In this document: in pieces, positions 35,334 to 44,385 of the stretch | How positions within the stretch are numbered: the first letter of the stretch is position 1 | Layout of the letters: each line of letters starts with the position of its first letter | Source: WTJY01 sp045105475 | GTDB lineage: Bacteria > Chloroflexota > Anaerolineae > Promineifilales > Promineifilaceae | Assembly: GCA_045105475.1 (NCBI GenBank) | Contig: JBGCDP010000030.1 | Location: forward strand, 24,258-88,257 | Direction of reading: 5' to 3' | DNA: 64,000 nt | Program-made: the position numbers and the translations under genes | Notes under the pieces: model-generated | Told to the model about the DNA's origin: nothing | The model's input: the letters and a program-made list of their open reading frames with translations, nothing else | Database searches by the model: none

Positions 35334-37538
35334 CTATTCTTGATCTGCTTCAGAAACTGAAAAATGAATCGGCCTTCCTTCAGTTAAACTTCTTGAAGCC
35401 GCAAATGCGACTTGGTGTGCAAACAGAATACTTTGGAAACTCATCCCCGCTTTACTCTCAGGCTGAATAATTGATTTTGAAAAAGATTCCCACTCGGCCT
35501 TATGCCCCTTGTCTTGGCGCAGACGCGACACCTCATTTACTCTAGTTTTCCCATGGCGAATTTGTAACCGACGATAGTCATCCATTCGAGCCGATAGACC
35601 ACCACCAAAAGCTTCAACCATCTCTTTACTAAAGGCTTTATCTCCATTAGCGACATAAGTCACATTGCCAATCGTCCCATTCGCAAACTGCATCGTAATA
35701 TGTAGATTATCTTGACTGTATCGACCTACATCAGGCAGCTGATAGGCATTTACTAAAACAGGTGTCTCATTAGCTAAAAACATAATGAGATCGATAAAGT
35801 GAATCCCTTCACCCAACAAACGTCCACCACCGACAGCAACATCCTGAGTCCAATGGTCTTTGGGAATAAAGCCAGCATTGACACGATAGTTCAGCATTAG
35901 AGGTTCTTGGATCGGATCTAAATGCTCTTTCAGCTTAACAATCATCGGAGCAAACCTACGGTTAAGGCCGACCATTAGCTGTGGGTTGAATCCCTCAGCT
36001 TGAGCTTCTTGAATTGCATCACTAATCAAGTCTAAATCTGCTTGATTCAAACACAATGGTTTTTCTACAAAAGCATGTTTTTTCGCTTGGATCGCTTCGA
36101 TGACTTGGCGCGCATGCGCATCATGGCGAGTTAGAATCGCTACCGCATTGATGTTTTCATCTGAAAGTAGCTCTTTATAATCGCTGGAACAATAGTTAAA
36201 GCCAAATCTATCCCCAGCAGAGCGAGCCGTTACGCCTCGGCCGCTAGCGATACCAATAAGATTCACCGTGTCAATTGTTTTTAGTGCGGGGAGTATTGTT
36301 GCTGTAGCGAAGTTACCTGCACCAATCATACCCAAATTAACAGCCGCAACGGGTGAAACTTTAGATAAGTGAGAACTGTTAGAGGCTAAAGAGACTGTAC
36401 TAGCTGAGGCCTCTTTTTCAGGATAAGTAAGGACAACGCCAAGGAATGACTCGTTTAATTTGCCAGTAATCAGCTCATAAGCGGTGTCAGCTTCTTCGAT
36501 TGAGTAACGATGGGTGATTAAAGACTGAATATCGAGCTGTTTATTCGCAACCATTTGAATAAATGCTCGCATGTTGCGATTTTCAGTCCAACGCACATAA
36601 GCATACGGATAATCAATCCCTTTTTCTTCATAGGTTGAATCATAACGGCCGGGGCCATATGAACTAGAAATATGGAAGCTTACTTCCTTATCATAGTAGG
36701 TCTTGCGTGGGATGTTCATGCCAACCGCACCAACTGCAACGACAGTCCCTTTTTTACGAGCGATAGTGCCTGCAAGTTCAACCGGCTGGTTACTTTTTGT
36801 ATCGGCCGTTATCTGTACCGAGTCGACCCCATGCCCATCTGAATATTGCTGACAAATCGATTCAAAAGCTTCGCCCGAAGAGACGGCCGCATGGGCTCCC
36901 ATTTTAAGCGCAAGCTCAACACGATCTTCGCGAATATCCATCCCTAAAACGATACAACCAGCAGCTTGCAACATTTGAATCGTTAGTTGACCAAGTAACC
37001 CTAACCCGATCACCCCAACCACGTCGCCTAATTTAACATCGGCTAGCCGTATGCCCTGCAAAGCAATCGCCGCCAACGTCGTAAATGAGGCCGATTCAAA
37101 ATCTACATTTTCGGGAAGTGGCACAACCAAATTTTCAGGGACAGCAATTGTTTCAGCATGAACCGCGTATCCTGCACCAGCACAAGCGACCCGATCCCCA
37201 ACTTTGAAGTTCTTTATGCCAGAGCCAACTTCAAGCACGACACCTGCACAGGAGTACCCTAATGCCATGGGCTGCTCAAGTCGGTTCTGTACAGCGTCGT
37301 AGGTTGTTAAAATTCCTTCACGCTGGGCTTTATCGATTGTTTGACGAACCAAGTCGGGGCGTGAACGCGCCTTTTCGATTAGATTCTTTTCCGCAAAGTC
37401 AACAATCATGCGCTCAGTTCCGGCCGAAACCAGTGAGGTGGCGGTTTGCACAAGCACTTTGTTTTTCCCACATATCGGTGATGGAATATCAACAATATCC
37501 GAACGACCATCACGCACAAATTGGAGCAATTGTTTCAT
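35334..37538 (-). CDS. Fusion of zinc-type alcohol dehydrogenase and Gfo/Idh/MocA oxidoreductase
   Basis: This 734 aa protein joins two oxidoreductases. Residues about 1-370 are a medium-chain alcohol dehydrogenase (GYSCAGVVLEVG, then GVIGLGLLGQLTIQML). Residues about 395-730 are a Gfo/Idh/MocA domain (NLGMIGAGNFATATILP, then EKPLCLNQADLD). Both have NAD-binding glycine motifs. Such bi-domain proteins occur in polysaccharide clusters beside heparinase-family genes; the substrate is not established. The arrangement suggests that two redox steps are channelled on one sugar. Confidence 0.88.
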   Translation of the reverse strand: MKQLLQFVRDGRSDIVDIPSPICGKNKVLVQTATSLVSAGTERMIVDFAEKNLIEKARSRPDLVRQTIDKAQREGILTTYDAVQNRLEQPMALGYSCAGVVLEVGSGIKNFKVGDRVACAGAGYAVHAETIAVPENLVVPLPENVDFESASFTTLAAIALQGIRLADVKLGDVVGVIGLGLLGQLTIQMLQAAGCIVLGMDIREDRVELALKMGAHAAVSSGEAFESICQQYSDGHGVDSVQITADTKSNQPVELAGTIARKKGTVVAVGAVGMNIPRKTYYDKEVSFHISSSYGPGRYDSTYEEKGIDYPYAYVRWTENRNMRAFIQMVANKQLDIQSLITHRYSIEEADTAYELITGKLNESFLGVVLTYPEKEASASTVSLASNSSHLSKVSPVAAVNLGMIGAGNFATATILPALKTIDTVNLIGIASGRGVTARSAGDRFGFNYCSSDYKELLSDENINAVAILTRHDAHARQVIEAIQAKKHAFVEKPLCLNQADLDLISDAIQEAQAEGFNPQLMVGLNRRFAPMIVKLKEHLDPIQEPLMLNYRVNAGFIPKDHWTQDVAVGGGRLLGEGIHFIDLIMFLANETPVLVNAYQLPDVGRYSQDNLHITMQFANGTIGNVTYVANGDKAFSKEMVEAFGGGLSARMDDYRRLQIRHGKTRVNEVSRLRQDKGHKAEWESFSKSIIQPESKAGMSFQSILFAHQVAFAASRSLTEGRPIHFSVSEADQE

Positions 37539-37571
37539 ACTTTAAAATTTTAGTCCTTTACAAAATAAATC

Positions 37572-38099
37572 TCATCGATAGCACTGATCATAATACGCGC
37601 GCAATGTTGCTTCATGCTCTTGAGACGTTTTAGCATCAAACCTTTGTGCAATTACCGTTGCTTTAGCCGATGCTGCAATACTATAAGGAGGCACGTCATC
37701 CACAATAATGCTACCAGCGGCAATAATTGAGCCACGGCCAACTGTGACCCCAGAAAGAATGATTGCACCAAAACCGATCCAAACATCACTCTCAATAATG
37801 ACAGGCTGCCCAACTTCAGGGCCTGTTTCTATAAAAGGCTTGCCTACAGTTCGGGCGTCATGGGCATCTCTATCGATGATGCCAACGTGAGCCGCCATCA
37901 TAACAAAGTTACCAACTTCAATATGTCGAGCCTCAAAGCGACAGTAATGTCCAATTGAAACATTGTCACCAAAGGTGGTTGAGTGCGGCCGAATATGTGT
38001 GCCTTTACCGATATAAACATCGCGGCCAAATATGACTGTGCGGTACTTAGTCAACCGTAACAGGGTAAAGCGCAGATTTTTCAATATCTTTTTAAGCAT
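37572..38099 (-). CDS. Hexapeptide-repeat (LbH) sugar acyltransferase
   Basis: This 175 aa protein has hexapeptide repeats from FGRDVYIGKGTHIRP to VGRGSIIAAGSIIVDD. The His in GIIDRDAHD is a candidate catalytic residue. It probably acetylates a sugar of the repeat unit. It lies 33 bases before the fusion oxidoreductase gene and 4 after the candidate nonulosonate transferase gene. Confidence 0.85.
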   Translation of the reverse strand: MLKKILKNLRFTLLRLTKYRTVIFGRDVYIGKGTHIRPHSTTFGDNVSIGHYCRFEARHIEVGNFVMMAAHVGIIDRDAHDARTVGKPFIETGPEVGQPVIIESDVWIGFGAIILSGVTVGRGSIIAAGSIIVDDVPPYSIAASAKATVIAQRFDAKTSQEHEATLRAYYDQCYR

Positions 38100-38103
38100 G
38101 AAT

Positions 38104-39537
38104 CTACGTACCCACTCTCATTTTTTGCAATTCAACAGCCTGTCCCCATTCTGCCGGATTCGACAAGCTGATCAGCGATGCTTCAAACATTTCTTTTGAA
38201 ACAGTTTGAATCGTTTCACCAAAATAAACTTCTGGAAAGAGGAACTTCGATTTATAAGTTATTACTGGTGCAATTTCATACAAATCATAATAAGCTGTTG
38301 ATTTTATATGTACAAAAACAGGGTTATTTAAAGGAATATCTATCCACTGATTGCAAACTGAATCACATTGTGATTTCAACGCATCTTTTGATGTTTCAGA
38401 CTGATTAGGATGAGTTTTTATATAAAATGGAGTTCCAGTTTTAGATGCCAGCTTCTTCAGATAAGCCATTAGCTCTTCTTGTATTTTAAATTCATATTCA
38501 AATACTTTTTTGGGCTCGAATGGTGCATAGATATAAACAAGGCCAAACTGAAACTCACCCGATTCAGCCCCTGAGAATTTTGGGGCTGAATTTTGTCGGC
38601 TACGATATAAATACCGATCAACCTGATTGTAACGTGAGTAGTATTCTATTTGAGCTTGATTGAAAACATAAAAATCATTATAAGCTACGTAAGGCATGTA
38701 TACCCCAACTCCATGAGTTGTGTTTACCACTCGCACCCCGTTCCTAACCAGCTCTTCATTGAATGCAATTCCAACAGGGTCAAATTCATCGGTTGTGTAG
38801 ATCGTCTCAGCGCCAAGTGCTACCAGCTCGACGGCATGTCGATTATAAGCACCGTATTCAACTTCGATAATAGATTTAATATCCTTTGTAAAATACCCTT
38901 TTACTAATGTTCCAATATCTTTAATTCGATATGGAAGCCCGCATAAGGAGACGCTGCTTTTATCCACAAAAAAAGTCTGATACAAAAATCGAAAATGTCT
39001 CCGGAAATTCAAAATAAATGGATAAACTAAAATTCTCGCCTGCTTGAATTCTTGCTCATATATCTGTTTTGACACGTCTACCCAGGCTCGTACATACTGC
39101 GTCGAATCGGACTTACGGATAAAGAATATTCTATAGAGTAGGTTAATAACAATTTTCACTGCTATACGGAAATACATGCTATTTGGCAGGAGCATGTTTT
39201 CAGTAGGGTCTTTGGAAATAGTTGTAATATCAGATGGAAGAAATTGTTCGCTTAACGCGGCCGTAAATTCGTGATTAGAGTTAATCTCGACTACGTCGAT
39301 TTCATTCTCCCGTATTAGCCAGATTAGAGCACACCACATTTTTACGAACCGTGATCTAAAGAAAAGTGTGTTAACTAAAACTTTTTGCTTAATTACATTC
39401 TCTATTCCAAATTTTTCAGCAAGGAATCGGGCGACCTCATAATTGGTCCCTGTAAAATAGACATCCCGAGAGACCAAATCGATCAAGTCTGAAAACAGGA
39501 GCTTTTGCCCATCTTTTAACACAATAAAATCGCTCAT
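38104..39537 (-). CDS. Unassigned polysaccharide protein, candidate CMP-nonulosonate transferase
   Basis: I do not recognise a close family for this 477 aa protein. It has no membrane helix apart from a weak segment near residue 135, and looks like a two-domain GT-B protein. Near residue 376 it has FYIKTHPNQ and near 412 FVHIKSTAYYDL. These resemble the HP and S/T motifs shared by bacterial sialyl- and polysialyltransferases (GT38, GT52, GT80), which bind CMP-sialic acid. TTHGVGVY and EVEYGAYN may correspond to the acidic Gly motif region. As the locus makes CMP-legionaminic acid but has no other obvious transferase for it, this is the best candidate; the assignment is an inference. Confidence 0.45.
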   Translation of the reverse strand: MSDFIVLKDGQKLLFSDLIDLVSRDVYFTGTNYEVARFLAEKFGIENVIKQKVLVNTLFFRSRFVKMWCALIWLIRENEIDVVEINSNHEFTAALSEQFLPSDITTISKDPTENMLLPNSMYFRIAVKIVINLLYRIFFIRKSDSTQYVRAWVDVSKQIYEQEFKQARILVYPFILNFRRHFRFLYQTFFVDKSSVSLCGLPYRIKDIGTLVKGYFTKDIKSIIEVEYGAYNRHAVELVALGAETIYTTDEFDPVGIAFNEELVRNGVRVVNTTHGVGVYMPYVAYNDFYVFNQAQIEYYSRYNQVDRYLYRSRQNSAPKFSGAESGEFQFGLVYIYAPFEPKKVFEYEFKIQEELMAYLKKLASKTGTPFYIKTHPNQSETSKDALKSQCDSVCNQWIDIPLNNPVFVHIKSTAYYDLYEIAPVITYKSKFLFPEVYFGETIQTVSKEMFEASLISLSNPAEWGQAVELQKMRVGT

Positions 39538-39543
39538 ATATAT

Positions 39544-40740
39544 CTATTTATAAGTCAGCTGAGGGTTTGATGAAACCTGTCTGGCACGAGCGAACTGTGC
39601 CTTCTGGCGAATTTTGCTCAGAAGAAATACGTGAATGTCTGCAGCATGAGCGATCCAAACCGATAAAAACATCAAGAAATACGGATGCTTTAACAAATTA
39701 TTGAACATCGAAGCCAAAGCGATGTAGAGCACCATATGTAGATAACCAGATGATCGAAATTTGAGTATTTTGGCCGGAAATAACATCGCAACCCAGATAA
39801 CAAATGCAACAATGCCATGCCGTATCAATATCTCAGTATAGGAATTATGAAAGCTATACCCATATTGAGACAATGTCGATAACTGAACAGAGCCATGGCC
39901 TAATATCGGCCGACTTTGAATCAACCGTAAGCTCTCAGTCCAAATAATTTGACGATCATTAAATTTAAAAATGCGATTCTGAAGTTGATCCGAAACAACA
40001 ATTGTATCACCCAACCAAAACCAATTTAAGTAAACCAGGATAGTAGCCACACTTCCAAAAATAAAAATCAATGCCATTAGAAGGCCTCTTTTTTTATAGA
40101 TGGTTTGTCCATAAAAAAACAGGCCGATTAAGATAGCCAGAAGAGGTGTACGTGATGTCGTTAATAATATTGCAGCAGCCGATATCAATATCCAATACCA
40201 AGGTTTTCTAAGCAAAACCTTTAATAAAAAACCGATTCCCAATAACGAACCAAAAAAGTTCGGCCAATCTGGAAACCAAGGATCTCCCCATAAACGTAGA
40301 GTTGGACTTATAAACAGATTGATCCCAGCTTCATATTGGCGCGTGGCGACAAATATGACCAATACAGCTATAGACAACATGTTTGTAACAAAAACAAACC
40401 CATCAAAGAATTGTTCAAAGCTACGTAGACCAAACCCAAACAAAAAGAAAACAAAAACGACCGAAGTATAAATCGCTTGTGGTAAGGTCACTTGTCCGTA
40501 TGAGAGTGCAACAAAGTTTGAAATTAAAGCAAGAACAATTAGAAGCGCGAGCTTAATGAAAAGAGCTACATTTTTTTTGATTCTTAACAACGAGAAGCTA
40601 AAAGCCAAAAATGCTAAAAGATAGAAGGGTGGGCCGGGGAATGCTAAAGGAAACCCAAGCAATAAGCCTGAAAGCTTATCCAAAAGTTTATTTCTACCTA
40701 TCTTTAAAGTTGGTGCCGTTAATTTCTTATCCATCGTCAT
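39544..40740 (-). CDS. Wzy-like polysaccharide polymerase
   Basis: This protein of about 398 aa has about eleven membrane helices and a loop with GHGSVQLSTLSQYGYSFHNS and YTEILIRHGIVAFV, a Wzy_C-like pattern with conserved His. Beside a Wzx-like flippase it most likely joins repeat units outside the membrane. The annotated ATG lies at 40740; a second ATG follows at 40734 and a TTG at 40755. All overlap the end of the flippase gene. Confidence 0.75.
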   Translation of the reverse strand: MTMDKKLTAPTLKIGRNKLLDKLSGLLLGFPLAFPGPPFYLLAFLAFSFSLLRIKKNVALFIKLALLIVLALISNFVALSYGQVTLPQAIYTSVVFVFFLFGFGLRSFEQFFDGFVFVTNMLSIAVLVIFVATRQYEAGINLFISPTLRLWGDPWFPDWPNFFGSLLGIGFLLKVLLRKPWYWILISAAAILLTTSRTPLLAILIGLFFYGQTIYKKRGLLMALIFIFGSVATILVYLNWFWLGDTIVVSDQLQNRIFKFNDRQIIWTESLRLIQSRPILGHGSVQLSTLSQYGYSFHNSYTEILIRHGIVAFVIWVAMLFPAKILKFRSSGYLHMVLYIALASMFNNLLKHPYFLMFLSVWIAHAADIHVFLLSKIRQKAQFARARQVSSNPQLTYK

Positions 40741-42046
40741 TTGTTGTGCGACCAAATACTAAGCCAAATTCCAACCAAGGCATATCAAACACACGGCTTG
40801 AAAGCCAAAATGTCAAAACAAAGCTTAGAAAAAATGAGAAAAAGGTAGCTTGGGCAGCCCCAATCGCTCCGAATTGTCTTATGAAAAGGTAGTTTAGCAC
40901 GACATTGACGATTGCTGTTGCAAAAGTCACATAGGAAAGTAAATAGGTCTTTTCAGCAAAAAATATATAGTTTGTGACCATCTTATACATTCCTGAAAAT
41001 GCAAAGCTCATTGCGATCCAAAAAACATATTGGCTTGCTGACTGAAATGCCTCGCCCACATAAATAGAAAGAAATGTGGGTGCCAAAACGGTAAGTCCAA
41101 TTGCCATAAAAACAATAACGACAAAATAAATGTAGGTGAAGCGAACAATTCGAATTTTGTCACGCCAAAGATTGATTTTTAATTTTTCAAACAACCATGG
41201 TACATAAGCTTGATTAAAAGCATTTTGCAAAAGACTAAGAATCATCCCAACTTTGTACCCAACATCATAAACGCCTGTTGCTTCAACACCAACCATTGCC
41301 GTAATAAAAAACTTGTCGACTAATAAAATGACAGCCACGCCAAACGTATGGGGAATTAATGGGGCACCGTAATTAAATGCGTGCTGTATATATTGACGGT
41401 TAAACTGTCCAAAGCTCCACTTTTTCTTTGTCAGTATGAATAAAACCACAACACCAGCTGTGATTTCAGCGATAATTTGACCCCCTAAACGCCCTGTCCA
41501 GTTCAAGCTTAATCCAATTACAAAAAATAGTGAAAGGCTGATATCTATCACGCTAACGCCAATACGAACAACTCCAAATAGATGAGGCTTCTGGCGCATC
41601 TGGAGTAGGACAAGCAAAACAAGAACGAGGCTACGCCCGGTTGCCATAAATGGAATAAACACAATCCATGGCCAAGGGATTTCAGTGACTCTAATCAGAA
41701 ACTGATTTATCACGAGAAACAGCGAACTAACAAGAACAGTTGTTGTTATGATGATAAAGACAGAATTTCTAACATATTCTGGGAAATTGATAGTGTCTCT
41801 TTCTAAATACTGACGGCCTATTGCAGACTGAACATTCAAACCTATGAATGGAAGCACAATCAGGATAATTGAAGAAAACATGGCCACTATCCCATACTGT
41901 TCAGGATCAAGATAGCGGGTCAGGATCGGTAACAATAAAAAAGGAATACCCGAATTTATTGTGCCGGTAATCGTATAGATTGCAGCCGAACGCATTAGCT
42001 TAGATTGTGTTAGCTGTGCTATAGATTGCTTTACTTTAAGCAGCAT
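40727..42046 (-). CDS. Wzx-like oligosaccharide flippase
   Basis: This 439 aa protein has about twelve to fourteen membrane helices and the opening IYTITGTINSGIPFLLLPIL, typical of the MOP/Wzx family. PEQYGIVAMFSSII is the conserved cytoplasmic loop after the first helices. It should flip the lipid-linked repeat unit across the membrane. The gene contains no CGGCCG site. Confidence 0.85.
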   Translation of the reverse strand: MLLKVKQSIAQLTQSKLMRSAAIYTITGTINSGIPFLLLPILTRYLDPEQYGIVAMFSSIILIVLPFIGLNVQSAIGRQYLERDTINFPEYVRNSVFIIITTTVLVSSLFLVINQFLIRVTEIPWPWIVFIPFMATGRSLVLVLLVLLQMRQKPHLFGVVRIGVSVIDISLSLFFVIGLSLNWTGRLGGQIIAEITAGVVVLFILTKKKWSFGQFNRQYIQHAFNYGAPLIPHTFGVAVILLVDKFFITAMVGVEATGVYDVGYKVGMILSLLQNAFNQAYVPWLFEKLKINLWRDKIRIVRFTYIYFVVIVFMAIGLTVLAPTFLSIYVGEAFQSASQYVFWIAMSFAFSGMYKMVTNYIFFAEKTYLLSYVTFATAIVNVVLNYLFIRQFGAIGAAQATFFSFFLSFVLTFWLSSRVFDMPWLEFGLVFGRTTNDDG

Positions 42047-42092
42047 AAAAATAAATCATATATCAAGAATATTTTGCACTTACAATAGCTCA

Positions 42093-43217
42093 CTATTCTT
42101 GAATTTGTTGAAGCTCAAGACGCGCAGATGCAATCACATTATCATTAGGGTGAGTTAGCAATTGAGCATACAGCTCTTGGGCTTCAGCGAATTGCTCTTG
42201 TAAAACTAAGGTGCGTGCTAACAAGATTTTACTTTGCCAACTATCTGGAAAGATTTTAAGACTCCTACGGTATTGGTCTTCAGCAAGGTCTAAATTGCCT
42301 TCCAGAGTATAAATGCGAGCCGTATTTGTGTAACTTTCTTCTAAATCTGGCCGCATCTCTAATGCTTGCAAATAATAAGCCTGAGCATTAGAAAATTCCC
42401 CTTTTTGCTCATAAGCCTTCCCTGATAGTCGTAGAGAGTCGTAATTGCGAGGGGAAATATCAAGTGCATGAGCCAAGTGGAAATTAGCTTCATCATACTG
42501 CCCCATAAAAATTAATGGGCCGGCTATTAGGTTCCGCAATTGGGAGTCTCTTGGGGAAATTTCAATGGCATCGGCTAAATATTTTGCAGACTGCACAGGA
42601 GTACCGTTTTGATTATATGCGGCCGAGAGCTGAACCAAGAGTGCGACCTTTTCATGATCAGATAACCTTCCAAAGGCAGCAGTAGCCAAAAGCTCGCTAG
42701 CCTTGTCCAGTTGATTATCATATACATAGCCCAACATAAGGCATCGATTCGCATCATTCGTGTCTAACGCTAAAGCCTCAAGCAATATCACGTTTTCACG
42801 AATCGCCTGTTTGTCATCAACTTTACGGGAAAGCCCTAAGTCTGTACATAATCGGCTAGAAACAGGTAAACGATTCATGTCATGCTGCCATAACAAGGCT
42901 ACAGAATCCAAATCCTCTGCTGCAAGAAGAGTCTTGCCCCATTTGTAACCCACAACTTGAGAAGGTTCAGAATCCCATGCACTCTGGTATAAATCTAAAC
43001 TGCGCTCTATGTTGACAGATTGATTTAACTGGGCGGCAAATTCATACTCTTTTGCATCGAGAAGAAGCATCTCAACATGCTCAAAATTAGGCTTTGATTG
43101 CATCCATGTATGAAGAAAAAGCACATTGGCCCGATTTTGTAAAATCTCCCCGCGCCAAAGCAAAATTGCGCTGCATAAAACAAGGGTGAAATGCACCAAT
43201 TTGCCCATCGAGTTCAT
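42093..43217 (-). CDS. Membrane-anchored TPR protein
   Basis: This 374 aa protein has an N-terminal hydrophobic segment followed by about nine TPR-like helix pairs; clear repeats are at YDEANFHLAHALDISPRNYD and the following ALEMRPDLEESYTNTARIY segment. It may be a scaffold for the polymerase or export machinery; its position beside wzx and wzy supports a role in the same process. I chose the ATG at 43217, which has GGAG 9 bases upstream inside the end of legC, over a TTG directly next to the legC stop. Confidence 0.7.
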   Translation of the reverse strand: MNSMGKLVHFTLVLCSAILLWRGEILQNRANVLFLHTWMQSKPNFEHVEMLLLDAKEYEFAAQLNQSVNIERSLDLYQSAWDSEPSQVVGYKWGKTLLAAEDLDSVALLWQHDMNRLPVSSRLCTDLGLSRKVDDKQAIRENVILLEALALDTNDANRCLMLGYVYDNQLDKASELLATAAFGRLSDHEKVALLVQLSAAYNQNGTPVQSAKYLADAIEISPRDSQLRNLIAGPLIFMGQYDEANFHLAHALDISPRNYDSLRLSGKAYEQKGEFSNAQAYYLQALEMRPDLEESYTNTARIYTLEGNLDLAEDQYRRSLKIFPDSWQSKILLARTLVLQEQFAEAQELYAQLLTHPNDNVIASARLELQQIQE

Positions 43218-43223
43218 CTTCAA

Positions 43224-44381
43224 TCACTCCAAATAATTGAGAATTGTCTCAATAGTTCGGGCTAAATCTTGATCTGATATGCCTACCGAACAAGGCAGAC
43301 TGAGTGCATTGTCATTAAGTAGAATAGAGTTGTCACAATGGTATGCTTCGAAATTCTGATACGCAGGGTTTTTGTGGATGGGGTGCCACAACGGACGTGT
43401 TTGAATCTTATTCTTTTTTAAATGCGCCATCAGTCCACGACTACCGCCATCGACCAGAATCGTATAGAGCCATTTTGCACTTGTGGCCCAGCTTGCCTCA
43501 GGCATGGTTACAATCTTTTCAACTGTGCGGAACGCCTTTTCATAAGAGTCTGCAGTTCGCCGTTTTGTAGCAATATATTCATCAACTTGTTCAAGTTGAG
43601 CGCATCCCATCGCAGCTTGAATATTTGTTAATCGATAGTTATAGCCAACTTCTGAGTGAATATATTCAATTGGATCATCTTTAGCTTGCGTGGTTAGATA
43701 TTTAGCCCGTTCAATAATCTGCGGATTATTTGAAACGATCATCCCTCCACCACCAGTCGTAATAAGTTTGTTTCCATTGAAGCTAAAACATGCACAGTCT
43801 CCCATAGAGCCAACGATGCGATCTTTATACTTTGCACCAAGGCTTTCAGTGGCATCTTCAATCACTTTAAGGTTGTATTTGCGTGCAATCTCAAGAATTG
43901 GGTCCATATCACACGGATGCCCAAGAATATGCACAGGAACAATTGCTTTAACTTTTCGGCCGGACTTTTTGTTCCAGAGTGCCCCATCTTTCCAAATGCA
44001 CTCTTGTTCCACAAAGTTAGTAAATTTATCTACATCCATTTGCCAGAAAGTTGGATCAGCATCCATCAAAACTGGAAAGGCACCGATATAGCGGATCGCA
44101 TTAACTGGAGCAATAAATGTCAAATTTGAAACAAGTACCTCATCATCAGCTTCAACACCGCAACAAAGCAGCGCCATATGAAGGGCGGCCGTTCCATTTA
44201 CCGTAGCAACCGCGTCAGACGTACCAATTCGACCAGCAAGCATCGACTCAAACTGACTAACATATGACCCACCAGAAGAAACCCAATTTGTATCGAGGCA
44301 TTCTTTGATATATTTCCACTCGTTTCCGCGAATCTCAGGCACACACAAAGGGACAAGCGCTAATTCGTCAATTTTATTCAT
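43224..44381 (-). CDS. legC: LegC-type PLP aminotransferase of legionaminic acid synthesis
   Basis: This 385 aa DegT/DnrJ/EryC1/StrS enzyme transfers an amino group to C4 of a 4-keto-6-deoxy-HexNAc nucleotide sugar. The PLP lysine lies in CFSFNGNKLITTGGGGM, and DATESLGAKYKD precedes it. The opening PLCVPEIRGNEWKYI with NWVSSGG matches LegC-like members. I chose the ATG at 44381, 4 bases after the legB stop, rather than an upstream start overlapping legB by 23 bases. The substrate comes from LegB. Confidence 0.88.
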   Translation of the reverse strand: MNKIDELALVPLCVPEIRGNEWKYIKECLDTNWVSSGGSYVSQFESMLAGRIGTSDAVATVNGTAALHMALLCCGVEADDEVLVSNLTFIAPVNAIRYIGAFPVLMDADPTFWQMDVDKFTNFVEQECIWKDGALWNKKSGRKVKAIVPVHILGHPCDMDPILEIARKYNLKVIEDATESLGAKYKDRIVGSMGDCACFSFNGNKLITTGGGGMIVSNNPQIIERAKYLTTQAKDDPIEYIHSEVGYNYRLTNIQAAMGCAQLEQVDEYIATKRRTADSYEKAFRTVEKIVTMPEASWATSAKWLYTILVDGGSRGLMAHLKKNKIQTRPLWHPIHKNPAYQNFEAYHCDNSILLNDNALSLPCSVGISDQDLARTIETILNYLE

Positions 44382-44385
44382 AATG

